64,000 nt of DNA, from assembly GCF_002950945.1 (NCBI RefSeq), contig NZ_CP012673.1:7764501-7828500 (forward strand), in the 5' to 3' direction. This stretch comes from Sorangium cellulosum (lineage in GTDB: Bacteria > Myxococcota_A > Polyangia > Polyangiales > Polyangiaceae). Below, in pieces: positions 22,169 to 30,894 of the stretch. The notes under the pieces are model-generated. The model worked only from the letters and a program-made list of their open reading frames with translations, made no database searches and was not told where the DNA came from. The stretch's first letter is position 1. Every line of letters begins with the position of its first letter. The translations under genes and the position numbers were made by a program.

Positions 22169-23128
22169 TCAGCCCGCGCCGGCGACGGCGACCGCCGCCG
22201 CGACCGCGAGCGGGATCGTGAAGTTGTCGTCCATCCGCGACGAGAACAGCTCCGTGGCGGCGCCCGCCAGGCCGGCGACGGCGGCGAGGAACAGCCGCGC
22301 GGCGAGCGGCGCGGGGCCGAGCGCCGACAGGACGGCGAAGGCGCTCAGCGCGCCCGCCGCGAAGAAGGCGAGCGTGCCCTCGAGCGAGCGGCCCTCGAGC
22401 AGCCGCGTGCGGCCGAAGCGGCGGCCGATGAACGCCGCCGCCGGGTCCGCCACGGCGAGCACCACCACGCCGACCGACTGGGTCTGGCGCGTCCCGAACA
22501 GCGCGAGCAGCAGCAGCGCCGTCACGTACCAGGTCGCCGAGTTCACCCGGTAGCGCTCGTGTGGATGCGCGATGATCCGGAAGAGCCGCATCAGCTGGTC
22601 GTTGGCCCGCTCGCTCACCCGGCGCGCGATCTCCATCGACCACGCCGCCGCCGCGAACGCCCCGCTCACGGCCACGAGCCAGCCGCGCTCGGGCATCAGC
22701 TGGACCAGCCCCAGCACCGCGAGCCCCGAGCTGACATGCCACAGGCTGCGCGCGTGGTTCGTCGGCCGGACGCTGGGCGGCGCGGCGATGACGCCGCGCA
22801 GGCTCAGCGCCAGCGACTCGTACGCGGGCTGCACCTCCCGCTGGAACGCGATCCACGCCGCCTTGGGCGAGGGCGTCCGGGCCGGGGTCGCGCGCTCCAC
22901 CGCGGCGAGCAGGGCGCGGAGGCGCTCCCGCAGCCGCGCGAGCGCCCCGCCCGCTTCGTCGCGCTCGGCGGCCACCACGAGCACCCGGAGGCGCGACACC
23001 ACCCGGTCGACCCGGGCGCGCACCTCGGGTTCGTCGCGGAAGACGAAGACTGAGGGATCAACCTGTCGCAGAAGAGCGCACAGCTCTTCGGAGAGGAGCT
23101 TGGTCTCGACGTGCAAGCTGTGGATCAC
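22169..23128 (-). CDS. CTP-dependent lipid kinase-like membrane protein (dolichol/diacylglycerol kinase family)
   Basis: A 319-residue protein from the ATG at 23128. The first 110 residues are soluble and helical; the remainder has six or so membrane segments. The conserved membrane motifs of the SEC59/DGK1/VTE5 group are visible: VNSATWYVTALLLLALF, ADPAAAFIGRRFGR, GRSLEGTLAFF and MDDNFTIPLA. Members transfer phosphate from CTP to polyprenols, diacylglycerol or phytol in the membrane; the substrate here is not predictable. Bacterial homologues with an N-terminal soluble part exist, but the role of that part is unknown. The gene ends 3 bp after the stop of the convergent HD fusion gene, an unusually tight convergence. 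Confidence 0.8.
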   Translation of the reverse strand: MIHSLHVETKLLSEELCALLRQVDPSVFVFRDEPEVRARVDRVVSRLRVLVVAAERDEAGGALARLRERLRALLAAVERATPARTPSPKAAWIAFQREVQPAYESLALSLRGVIAAPPSVRPTNHARSLWHVSSGLAVLGLVQLMPERGWLVAVSGAFAAAAWSMEIARRVSERANDQLMRLFRIIAHPHERYRVNSATWYVTALLLLALFGTRQTQSVGVVVLAVADPAAAFIGRRFGRTRLLEGRSLEGTLAFFAAGALSAFAVLSALGPAPLAARLFLAAVAGLAGAATELFSSRMDDNFTIPLAVAAAVAVAGAG

Positions 23129-23761
23129 GGTCGGGTTTTGTGAGGCTACTCCCAGCGTGCCGGGGCGCGTGTCACCCCTTTGTCATACCCGCGGGTGAGC
23201 CAGATCGCGCGCCCGGCACGGAGGACGCCCCCTCGCCGATCGGTCCACGGACGAGCCCGCGGGCAACCTCCCGGACGGCCTGGCAAGTGCCAGCGTCCCG
23301 CGTCAACGGACGAGCCCGCGAACGCGCCGACGTCAACGGACGAGCCCGCGAACGCGCCGACGTCAACGGACGAGCCCGCGACAGCGCCCCTCCTCCGCCG
23401 CACCGATACCGAGGCGCCGCCCCGTCAGCTCGCCATGTGTACATCTCCACCTGGCGCCGGGCGAGCATGTAGTTCATGGATTCATGAACGACATCTGAAA
23501 GAACTCCTCTCCGTTCCTGGCTTCGCTCCCCCCGACGCAACTCCTGTGAACGGCGACAGTCGAAACCGCCTGAGAGGCGCCTTACGGCGCACGACGGAGG
23601 CGCGCCGTCGAGCTTCCCCTGCACGCACGCCGCAGGTAGGTTGCTCGCCGTCGCAGGTGCGACCGGCGGGCGCGCGGCGCCCGGGGATGCAGCGTCCGTT
23701 GGCGTGTTGCGCGGTGCGTGCTCCGTTCAGTCAAGCCTCGTTCCTTCGGAGATCAGGAAGC
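23129..23761. other. Gene-free region with a short tandem repeat upstream of the metalloprotease
   Basis: Some 630 bp without a convincing gene. It holds a 30-bp tandem repeat at 23301-23382 and, from about 23450, sequence of lower GC that probably includes the protease promoter. Open frames through the repeat are products of high GC. Confidence 0.6.
23301..23382. repeat. 30-bp tandem repeat, 2.7 copies
   Basis: The unit begins cgtcaacgga and ends aacgcgccga. Copies lie at 23301-23330 and 23331-23360, with a third, truncated and diverged, at 23361-23382. A weaker related stretch sits near 23242. There are no spacers, so it is not a CRISPR. Confidence 0.9.
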
Positions 23762-26700
23762 ATGAAGGTTTCAGCTCGGTATACCGCGCTCTCGTTCGCG
23801 CTGCTCGCCGCCCCGCTCGCCCACGCGCGGGAGCGCCCGAATTACGACGCCTACTTCAAGGCGCCTCCGGCGCTGCCGGGCAGCGTGGCGCACGTCGCGC
23901 CGCCGGCAGGTCCGGGCGGGCTCGTCGCGTCGACCGATCTGCAGCGCGGGGTGCCGACCTTCGTGTGGGCGTCCGCGCCGGGCCGCCGTCCGCCGGCGAC
24001 CCACGGCACCGCGGAGGCCGCCGCCCGCTGGCACCTGGAGCGGCACGCGCGCCTCTACGGCCTGCCGCGGACCGCGCTCGACACGGCCGTGGTGCGCAAG
24101 GTCCATGACACCGGGCGCGGCGGCGTCATCGTGACGCTCGGCCAGGACGTCGACGGCGTGCCGGTCTTCCGCAGCGAGCTCAAGGTGCTCATGCGGCGCG
24201 ACCTCACGCTCGTCGCCCTCTCGGGCAACCTGCACGCGTCCGCCGCCCCGCTGCCGCCCGGCGCCGCCGCGCCCGCCCCCGGCGCAAAGCGCACCCACAC
24301 GTCCTCGGGCTCCCCGGCCCAGGCGGTCGTGCACGCCGTCCGCGACGCGCACCGCCTCGCCATCAAGACGGTCGACCTGCGCGAGCACCCCGCGCCGAAG
24401 GGCGGCTATCGCCTCTTCGAGCTCGCGGACACCGCCCACGCGCGCGACCGCGTCGGCAGCCTGCGCTTCACGCAGCCGGCGCGGGTCAAGCAGGTGCTCT
24501 TCCCCCTCCCCGACCGGCTCGTCCCCGGCTACTTCGTCGAGCTGCTCTCGGGCGACGCGGGCAGCACGAGCTCCGCGGCGTACGCCTGGGTGTTCGCGGC
24601 CGGCGACGGGCAGCTCCTCTACCGGGAGAACCTCTCCCACGCCGCCACGTTCGATTACCGGGTCTGGGCCGACGCCGCCGCCCCCCACACCCCGCTCGAC
24701 GGGCCACACGAGGACTTCTCGCCTCACCCGACGGGGCGGCCCGACGGCTTCGTCCCGCGGTTCGTCGCGCCGAACCTCCTCTCGATCGAGGGATTCAACA
24801 CGAACCCGGGCGGCGCCGCGGACCCGTGGCTGCCCGCGGACGCGACCTCGACCCGCGGCAACAACGTCGACGCCTACGCGGACCACAAGGCGCCCGACGG
24901 GTTCTCCCGGGGCGACACGCGCGCCGCGCTCTCGGGGCCGCTCTCGTTCGATTACACCTATGACCCGGCCGCCGAGCCGCTCGCCGCGCCCGGGCAGGTG
25001 ATGGCGGCCGTCACGCAGATCTTCTACGTCACGAACTGGCTCCACGACTGGTACTACGACTCCGGCTTCGACGAGGCCGCCGGCAATGCCCAGCGCGACA
25101 ACCTCGGCCGGGGCGGCGAGGACGGCGACCCGCTGCTCGCGGAGGCGCAGGACGACGCGCCCGGCGAGAGCCGCGACAACGCGAACATGGACGCGACCTA
25201 CGACGGCGCGTCCCCGCGGATGCAGATGTACCTGTGGACAGGGCCGGACCTCCAGTCGCTGAGCGTCTCGCCGCAGAACGCCAACTACGGCTCGAACACC
25301 GCCTCGTTCGGGCCCCGGAGCTACGAGGTGACCGGCGAGCTCGCCCTCGCCGAGGACGGCGTCGCGCCCACGAGCGACGCGTGCGACCCGATCGCGACCG
25401 ACCTGACCGGCAAGATCGCCCTCGTCGACCGGGGCGAGTGCACCTTCGCGGAGAAGGCGCAGAACGCAGAGCGCGCGGGCGCGATCGGCGTGATCATCGC
25501 GAACAACCGCGGCGACGAGGGGGCGCCGCGGCTCTACGGCGACGCCGACGTGGCGACGCCGGCGCAGAGCGTCTCGATGGCGGACGGCGCGGCGCTCAAG
25601 GCGGCGCTCGCCGCCGCGACCGAGCCGCTCACGGTCACCCTGCGCCGCGAGCCCACCGTGGAGCGCGACGGCACCATCGACAACACCATCGTCGCGCACG
25701 AGTGGGGCCATTACCTCCACCTCCGGCTGGTCTCGTGCGGCACGCAGATGTGCGGCGCCGAGAGCGAGGGGTGGGGCGACTTCATCGCGCTGCACATGGC
25801 GCTGCGCGAGGGCGACGACCTGAGCGGCGCGTACCCGCTCTCCGGCTACGGCAGCGCGGCGCTCGGCGACAGCTACTTCGGCATCCGCCGCGCGCCCTAC
25901 TCCGTCGACTTCGCCAAGAACGGGCTGACGTTCCGGCACATCTCCAGCGGGGTGAGCCTCCCCGATCACCCGCTCAACGTCGGGGCGCCCGGCAACGCCG
26001 AGGTGCACAACGCCGGCGAGGTCTGGGCGAGCATGCTGCTCGAGGCCTACGCCGCGCTGATCCGGCGCGGCGAGGGCCTGACCCCGCCCCGCCCGTTCCT
26101 GGAGAGCCGGCGGCGGATGTCCGACTACGTGGTCGCCGGCATGAAGCTCGCCCCGGCCAACCCGACGTACACCGAGCAGCGCGACGCGCTCCTCGCCGCG
26201 GCGCTCGCCGGCGACGAGGGCGATTTCCTGGCCCTGGCGGAGGGCTTCGCGCGGCGCGGCGCCGGCACGTGCGCCGCGTCGCCGCGCGCCGACTCGCACG
26301 ATCTCTCCGGCGTGGTCGAGAGCTTCCGCGTGCAGCCCGAGATCTCGCTGGTGCGCGCGGAGCTCGACGACAGCGCCGCCTCGTGCGACCGCGACGGGCT
26401 GCTCGACGCGGAGGAGTCCGGCACGATCGCCATCGAGATCGCGAACCGCGGCGCGGCGCCGCTGACGGACGCGGTGGCGGCCATCGAGGCGCCGGGCAGC
26501 GGGGTGACGTTCCCGGACGGCGGCCGGGTGTCGTTCGGCGACATCGCGCCGTTCGGGACCGGCACCGCGACCGTGACGGTGAAGCTGGATCGCTCGGTGG
26601 CGCCGGCCGAGGACCTGAAGCTCAGCCTCACGCTGAAGAGCGCGGAGGCGTGCTCGCAGAGCCGCGTGGAGGCCCTGGTGCGGCGCGTGAACTACGATCA

Positions 26701-27712
26701 GATCCTGGCGTCGTCGGCGGTCGACGACGTGGAGACCCAGACGACGGCGTGGACCGTCGAGGGGTTCGCGAGCGAGCTCGTGTGGGCGCGCGCCGAGGGG
26801 AGCGCGCCGAACCGGGTGTGGCGCGGCGTCGCCCCCGGGACCTACTCCGACGCGGCGCTCGTGTCGCCGCCGCTCGAGGTCAGCGCGACCGAGCCGCTCG
26901 TGCTCACGTTCGCGCACCGGCACCAGTTCGAGATGAGCGACGGGACGTTCTGGGACGGCGCCGTGATCGAGGTCAGCGCCGACGGCGGCGAGACGTGGGA
27001 CGACATCGACCGGTTCGTGGATCCGGGCTACGGCGGGAGGATCACGAGCGAGTCGGGCAATCCGCTGGGCAGGCGGAGGGGCTATGTCGGGCGCAACGCC
27101 TCCTGGCCGGCGGCCGACCGGGTGTCGGTGGATCTCGGGACCGCGCTGGCCGGCAAGACGGTGCGGGTGCGTTTCCGGATCGGCACGGACCAGGCGGCGG
27201 GCGACGTCGGCTGGGAGGTCGACGACATCGGGTTCGCGGGCATCACGAACACTCCGTTCGCGACGATCGTCGAGGACACGGCCTCTTGCCAGGCCGCGCC
27301 GGTCGCCGACGCGGGGGAGGACCAGGCCGTCGCGATCGGCGAGGAGGTCGCGCTCGACGCGTCGGGGAGCTCGGATCCCGAGGGGGACGAGCTCACGTTC
27401 TCCTGGGCGCAGACGGCGGGGCCGGCGGTGGAGCTGACCGGCGAGGGCGCGCAGGTGGCGTTCGTGGCGCCGGAGGTCGCGGCCGCGACGACGTTGACCT
27501 TCGAGGTGACGGTGAGCGACGGTCTCCTGGAGGCGACGGATCAGGTGGACGTCGTGGTGGATCCGGCGAAGGAGGAGCTCGTGGAGGGCGGGTGCGGATG
27601 CGCTGTTCCCGGGGGATCCGCGGCGGATCCGAGGTGGGCGGCGGCGGCGCTCGGGGCGGCAGCGGCTGTCGCGGGGACGGCGCTGCGGAGGTGGAGACGG
27701 CGGCGGGGCTGA
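23762..27712 (+). CDS. Secreted M36 (fungalysin)-like metalloprotease with PA, Ig/PKD-like and MYXO-CTERM regions
   Basis: A 1,316-residue exported zinc protease. The ATG at 23762 follows aggaag and begins a signal peptide (MKVSARYTALSFALLAAPLAHA). The propeptide region (about 25-300) precedes the catalytic domain, where HEWGH (H646, E647, H650) and the downstream EGWGD (E669) supply the zinc ligands and base. A protease-associated insert lies before it (about 510-620, DLTGKIALVDRGECTF). C-terminal regions include beta-sandwich modules (about 850-1170) and a PKD-like domain (VADAGEDQAVAIGEEVALDA). The end reads GGCGCAVPG, a hydrophobic segment and RRWRRRRG, matching the MYXO-CTERM sorting signal, which in myxobacteria is processed for surface display. 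It probably digests protein during predation or nutrient capture. A DUF885 lipoprotein gene follows. Confidence 0.88.
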   Translation: MKVSARYTALSFALLAAPLAHARERPNYDAYFKAPPALPGSVAHVAPPAGPGGLVASTDLQRGVPTFVWASAPGRRPPATHGTAEAAARWHLERHARLYGLPRTALDTAVVRKVHDTGRGGVIVTLGQDVDGVPVFRSELKVLMRRDLTLVALSGNLHASAAPLPPGAAAPAPGAKRTHTSSGSPAQAVVHAVRDAHRLAIKTVDLREHPAPKGGYRLFELADTAHARDRVGSLRFTQPARVKQVLFPLPDRLVPGYFVELLSGDAGSTSSAAYAWVFAAGDGQLLYRENLSHAATFDYRVWADAAAPHTPLDGPHEDFSPHPTGRPDGFVPRFVAPNLLSIEGFNTNPGGAADPWLPADATSTRGNNVDAYADHKAPDGFSRGDTRAALSGPLSFDYTYDPAAEPLAAPGQVMAAVTQIFYVTNWLHDWYYDSGFDEAAGNAQRDNLGRGGEDGDPLLAEAQDDAPGESRDNANMDATYDGASPRMQMYLWTGPDLQSLSVSPQNANYGSNTASFGPRSYEVTGELALAEDGVAPTSDACDPIATDLTGKIALVDRGECTFAEKAQNAERAGAIGVIIANNRGDEGAPRLYGDADVATPAQSVSMADGAALKAALAAATEPLTVTLRREPTVERDGTIDNTIVAHEWGHYLHLRLVSCGTQMCGAESEGWGDFIALHMALREGDDLSGAYPLSGYGSAALGDSYFGIRRAPYSVDFAKNGLTFRHISSGVSLPDHPLNVGAPGNAEVHNAGEVWASMLLEAYAALIRRGEGLTPPRPFLESRRRMSDYVVAGMKLAPANPTYTEQRDALLAAALAGDEGDFLALAEGFARRGAGTCAASPRADSHDLSGVVESFRVQPEISLVRAELDDSAASCDRDGLLDAEESGTIAIEIANRGAAPLTDAVAAIEAPGSGVTFPDGGRVSFGDIAPFGTGTATVTVKLDRSVAPAEDLKLSLTLKSAEACSQSRVEALVRRVNYDQILASSAVDDVETQTTAWTVEGFASELVWARAEGSAPNRVWRGVAPGTYSDAALVSPPLEVSATEPLVLTFAHRHQFEMSDGTFWDGAVIEVSADGGETWDDIDRFVDPGYGGRITSESGNPLGRRRGYVGRNASWPAADRVSVDLGTALAGKTVRVRFRIGTDQAAGDVGWEVDDIGFAGITNTPFATIVEDTASCQAAPVADAGEDQAVAIGEEVALDASGSSDPEGDELTFSWAQTAGPAVELTGEGAQVAFVAPEVAAATTLTFEVTVSDGLLEATDQVDVVVDPAKEELVEGGCGCAVPGGSAADPRWAAAALGAAAAVAGTALRRWRRRRG

Positions 27713-27827
27713 TCCGGGACCTCCCCGCGCCGCGCCCCGAACCCCCTCTCCCGGGGCCTACCGAGCTTCCGATTCGGCCCTCCGCGTGAACGTTTGCGCT
27801 CGACCGCCCCTGTGCAAGAGCAGCGGT

Positions 27828-29714
27828 ATGACCCTGCGCGCGCTCCGCCTCGTCGCCCTCCTTCCCCTGGTCGCGTGTGCCGGCGGGGCGCCGCCCCCCG
27901 CCGTCGCGCCGGCTCCCCCGCCCTCGCCGGCGCCCGCGGCGGCCCCGAGCGCGGCGCTCCCGGCGGCCCCGAGCGCGGCGCCCCCGGCGGCCCCGAGCGC
28001 GGCGGCCAGGCGCACCCCGGCCTGGGTGGCGCGCAGCAACGAGCACGCAAAGGTCCTCGTCGACGTGCTCGCCAGGTTCTCGCCGGAGAGCGCCGCGGCG
28101 ATCGGCGTCGAGCGGGTGGATCAGGAGATCACCGATCTCTCGCCGGGGATCGAGGCCCGAGAGCGCGCGGCCTACCGCGCCGCCCTCGTGGAGCTCCAGC
28201 ACCGGCGAGAGGCCGAGAAGGACCCGGCCGTCGCCGAGGACCTGCAGATCCTGATCGACGCCGCGGACCGGGAGATCCGCGGGTCCGAGCTCGAGGAGAA
28301 ACACAGGGTGAGCTACGTGCACGTCACGGGGCTCGTGTTCGAGGGGATCTTGAGCCTGCTCGACGACCGGGTAGCGCCGTCGCGGCGCGCGTCGGCCCTC
28401 ACCCGGCTCCGGCGCTACGCAGGGATGGACACGGGCTACACCCCCATCGCCGAGCGGGCCAGAAAAAGGCTCGTCGAGGACCTCGCGAAGCCCGGGCTGC
28501 TCCCCCCGTCCAGGATGGAGATCGAGCGGCATCTGTCCACCAACGCCCGCGTGCGGGAGGGCATCGGGGAGCTCTTCCGCAAATACGCCATCGCCGGTCA
28601 CGAGGAGCCGCTCGCCGCGCTGAATCGCCAGCTCGAGGCCTACGACGCGGCGCTGCGGGCCGAGGTGCTCCCCAGGGCGCGGACCGGCTTCGCGCTGCCG
28701 CCGCCGCTCTACACGTTCGCGCTCGAGGCGAACGGCGTCGACGTTCCGCCCGCGGAGCTCGCGCGGATCGCCCACGTGGCCTTCAACGATCTCCAGGGCC
28801 AGATGCAGAAGATCGCGCTCTCCGTCGCGAAGGCGCGCAACCTGCCGAGCTCGGATTACCGCGAGGTGATCCGCGCCCTGAAGAAGGATCAGCTCGTGGG
28901 CGAGGCGATCTTGCCGCATTACAACGAGCGGCTTGCCCAGATCGAGGGGATCATCAAGAAGGAGCGCCTCGTCACGCTGCCGGCGAGGCCGGCGCGCATC
29001 CGGCTCGGCACGGCCGCGGAGAGCGCCGAGGTGCCGGCGCCGCACATGCGGCCGCCGCGGCTGCTCGACAACGAGGGCGAAGAGGGGGAGTTCGTGCTCC
29101 CGCTCAGCCTGCCGGCGCCGCCCGGCTCCCCGGAGGCCGTGCGCAAGATCGATGATTTCACCCATGCCGCGGCGTCGTGGACGCTGACTGCCCACGAGGC
29201 GCGCCCCGGCCACGAGCTCCAGTTCGCCTCGCTGGTCGAGCGCGGGGTCTCGATCGCGAGGGCGGTGTTCGGGGAGAACAACGCCAACGTGGAGGGGTGG
29301 GCGCTCTACGCGGAGGCCATGGTGCTCCCGTACATGCCGCCGGAAGGCCAGCTCGTCTCCCTGCAGTACCGCCTGCTGCGCGCCGCCCGCGCCTTCCTCG
29401 ACCCGGAGCTCCAGGCGGGCACGATCACGCCGGCGGCCGCGCGCGCCTTCCTGGAGCGGGAGGTCGTGCTGTCTGCGCCGTTCGCGCAGTCCGAGGTGGA
29501 GCGGTACACGTTCCGGGCGCCGGGGCAGGCGACGTCGTACTTCCACGGCTTCACCAGGTTGATGGAGCTGCGCCAGGAGGTGGAGTCCACGATGGGCCTC
29601 CGCTTCGATGCGCAGCGATTCCACGACTTCGTGCTCGCCCAGGGCATCCTGCCGCCGAAGCTGCTGCGCAAGGCCGTGATGGAGCGCTTCGTCCCGGCGC
29701 AGGCCGCGCGCTGA
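27828..29714 (+). CDS. DUF885-family lipoprotein, putative metallopeptidase
   Basis: A 628-residue lipoprotein. The ATG at 27828 opens a signal sequence ending in the lipobox LVAC (C17), followed by a 55-residue Ala/Pro linker with repeated AAPSAAP units. The rest is the helical DUF885 domain. The motif HEARPGHELQ matches the family's presumptive zinc site, and NVEGWALYAE supplies the further acidic residues. The family is widespread and thought to be peptidase-like, related in fold to zinc carboxypeptidases of the M32 type, but substrates are mostly unproven. It lies 115 bp after the M36 protease on the same strand, so the two may work together on extracellular protein. Confidence 0.83.
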   Translation: MTLRALRLVALLPLVACAGGAPPPAVAPAPPPSPAPAAAPSAALPAAPSAAPPAAPSAAARRTPAWVARSNEHAKVLVDVLARFSPESAAAIGVERVDQEITDLSPGIEARERAAYRAALVELQHRREAEKDPAVAEDLQILIDAADREIRGSELEEKHRVSYVHVTGLVFEGILSLLDDRVAPSRRASALTRLRRYAGMDTGYTPIAERARKRLVEDLAKPGLLPPSRMEIERHLSTNARVREGIGELFRKYAIAGHEEPLAALNRQLEAYDAALRAEVLPRARTGFALPPPLYTFALEANGVDVPPAELARIAHVAFNDLQGQMQKIALSVAKARNLPSSDYREVIRALKKDQLVGEAILPHYNERLAQIEGIIKKERLVTLPARPARIRLGTAAESAEVPAPHMRPPRLLDNEGEEGEFVLPLSLPAPPGSPEAVRKIDDFTHAAASWTLTAHEARPGHELQFASLVERGVSIARAVFGENNANVEGWALYAEAMVLPYMPPEGQLVSLQYRLLRAARAFLDPELQAGTITPAAARAFLEREVVLSAPFAQSEVERYTFRAPGQATSYFHGFTRLMELRQEVESTMGLRFDAQRFHDFVLAQGILPPKLLRKAVMERFVPAQAAR

Positions 29715-29913
29715 GGGCGGCGCGCCTCTCGCCCGCCCTGCCCGCTCCGGGTACGGCAGCTCCCGGATCGACCCGTCAGGAAACACGCCGAGGGATACGC
29801 CAGCTCACGGAGGAGTGGGGAGTGTCCGCGGCTCAGCTCGGGATCCCCCCTTGCGGCCCGCCTCGCCGGCTCCAGGAGTCGAGGAAAGGAACAGAGAACG
29901 CTGGAGGTGGTGC

Positions 29914-30147
29914 ATGAACACGAATGAGAAGGCGACGAAGGAGCAAGGTAAGGAGGCACCTGAGGGCCAGTCCGCCAAGCCCGAGGACAAGGCGGAGCGC
30001 CCCTCCGGCTCGGGGACGGAGGCGCCGGTCAACCGCGGCGGCGCGCTGTCGCCTCGGGAGGCCGCGGACGAGCCCGAAGACGAGGCGTCGGACGAGTCGT
30101 TCCCGGCGAGCGACGCGCCGTCCTGGACGCCGACCGGCACCGGGTGA
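29914..30147 (+). CDS. Small acidic protein with SFPASD-type C-terminus
   Basis: A 77-residue, highly charged and probably disordered protein. The ATG at 29914 has ggaggt seven bases upstream. The first half is Lys/Glu-rich (MNTNEKATKEQGKEAPEGQ). The C-terminus (EASDESFPASDAPSWTP) carries the SFPASDxPSW motif that recurs at the end of many small bacterial proteins of unknown function. No domain or membrane segment is present. It stands alone, 199 bp after the DUF885 gene, and is followed by a repeat-rich gene-free region. Confidence 0.72.
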   Translation: MNTNEKATKEQGKEAPEGQSAKPEDKAERPSGSGTEAPVNRGGALSPREAADEPEDEASDESFPASDAPSWTPTGTG

Positions 30148-30241
30148 ACGCAGGCCTGATCCGGGGGTCGACCCGGCCCGGCTCACGGCTCAGGTTGAGG
30201 CGGCCCCCTCGCCCGCCATGTGCGCTAGCGCGGTACTTTGT

Positions 30242-30317
30242 GAACCGCCAAGAACGACAAGAACGACAATGATTTTGTGTACTTGGCGTCCTTGGCGTCC
30301 TTGGCGTCTTGGCGGCT
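30242..30317. repeat. Dispersed inverted-repeat element, copy 1
   Basis: The left arm begins gaaccgccaag; the right arm carries three ttggcgtcc-like units and closes with cttggcgg. The arms are imperfect complements. A second, better paired copy lies at 39120-39189. It opens the gene-free stretch 30148-30894. Confidence 0.8.
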
Positions 30318-30336
30318 GAATCTTCCGAGCAGACCC

Positions 30337-30431
30337 GACCCAGGTTGCGGTCGCCGACCCAGGTTGCGGTCGCCGACCCAGGTTGCGGTCGCCGACCCAG
30401 GTTGCGGTCGCCGACCCAGGTTGCGGTCGCC
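30337..30431. repeat. Five perfect tandem copies of a 19-bp unit
   Basis: The unit gacccaggttgcggtcgcc is repeated without change at 30337, 30356, 30375, 30394 and 30413. There are no spacers. The absence of any variation suggests recent expansion. Confidence 0.97.
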
Positions 30432-30499
30432 GATCGCATCGGATCGCGGTCCGAAGGGGGTCCAGCCCCCTGGCGCACGCACTGAACTTCCCTCCGGAG

Positions 30500-30696
30500 A
30501 GGTTCCGACCCCCCTCCTGGCACAGAAACGAGCGCGAAGGCGGCTCAATTGGCACAGCTCTACGCAATCCGGAGCGGAATCTGGCACAATTTCACTCCGG
30601 AAACCGCTCCTCGGAACGTCTCGCCGGGGTCCGGCACCCGGTGTGTCGCAATGGACTGCGGTTGTGCCAGGTTCCGACCCCCCTGACTTGGCACAA
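30500..30696. promoter_or_regulatory. Regularly spaced TGGCACA motifs and duplicated 16-mer upstream of the AraC-type gene
   Basis: TGGCACA occurs at 30518, 30550 and 30582, exactly 32 bp apart, and again at 30689, where it pairs with an inverted ttgtgcca at 30662-30669. The 16-mer aggttccgacccccct occurs at 30500-30515 and 30669-30684, each time just before a TGGCACA. Spacing of 32 bp is about three helical turns, which suggests a protein-binding array, but no partner is known. Confidence 0.5.
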
Positions 30697-30894
30697 ACTG
30701 CGCCCGCCCTGACCCACTCCCGCCTCGGCTGCCGCCGCTCGGCCAGCCGCCGCCTCTCCTCGCAGGCGCCAGCGCGCGCCCCCATCTCCCGGAGCCGCAC
30801 CGCCGGGCCCCGGCTGCCCTGAAGTTCAGCAACTTCGGTCAGGCATGGCGGCCTTCCCCTCGTTAGCCTGCCTCTCTCCGAGGAGGACACCACG

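Noticed and set aside
23301..23382. Possible CRISPR array
   Set aside because: Repeats are directly adjacent with no unique spacers and no cas genes.
23180..23761. N-terminal extension of the metalloprotease
   Set aside because: The extension crosses the tandem repeat and lacks domain character; a good signal peptide and ribosome site begin at 23762.
30337..30431. Possible CRISPR array
   Set aside because: Units of 19 bp are contiguous with no spacers.
30518..30700. TGGCACA motifs as sigma-54 promoters
   Set aside because: The GC element is absent or lies at 8 rather than 10 nt from GG in every copy.
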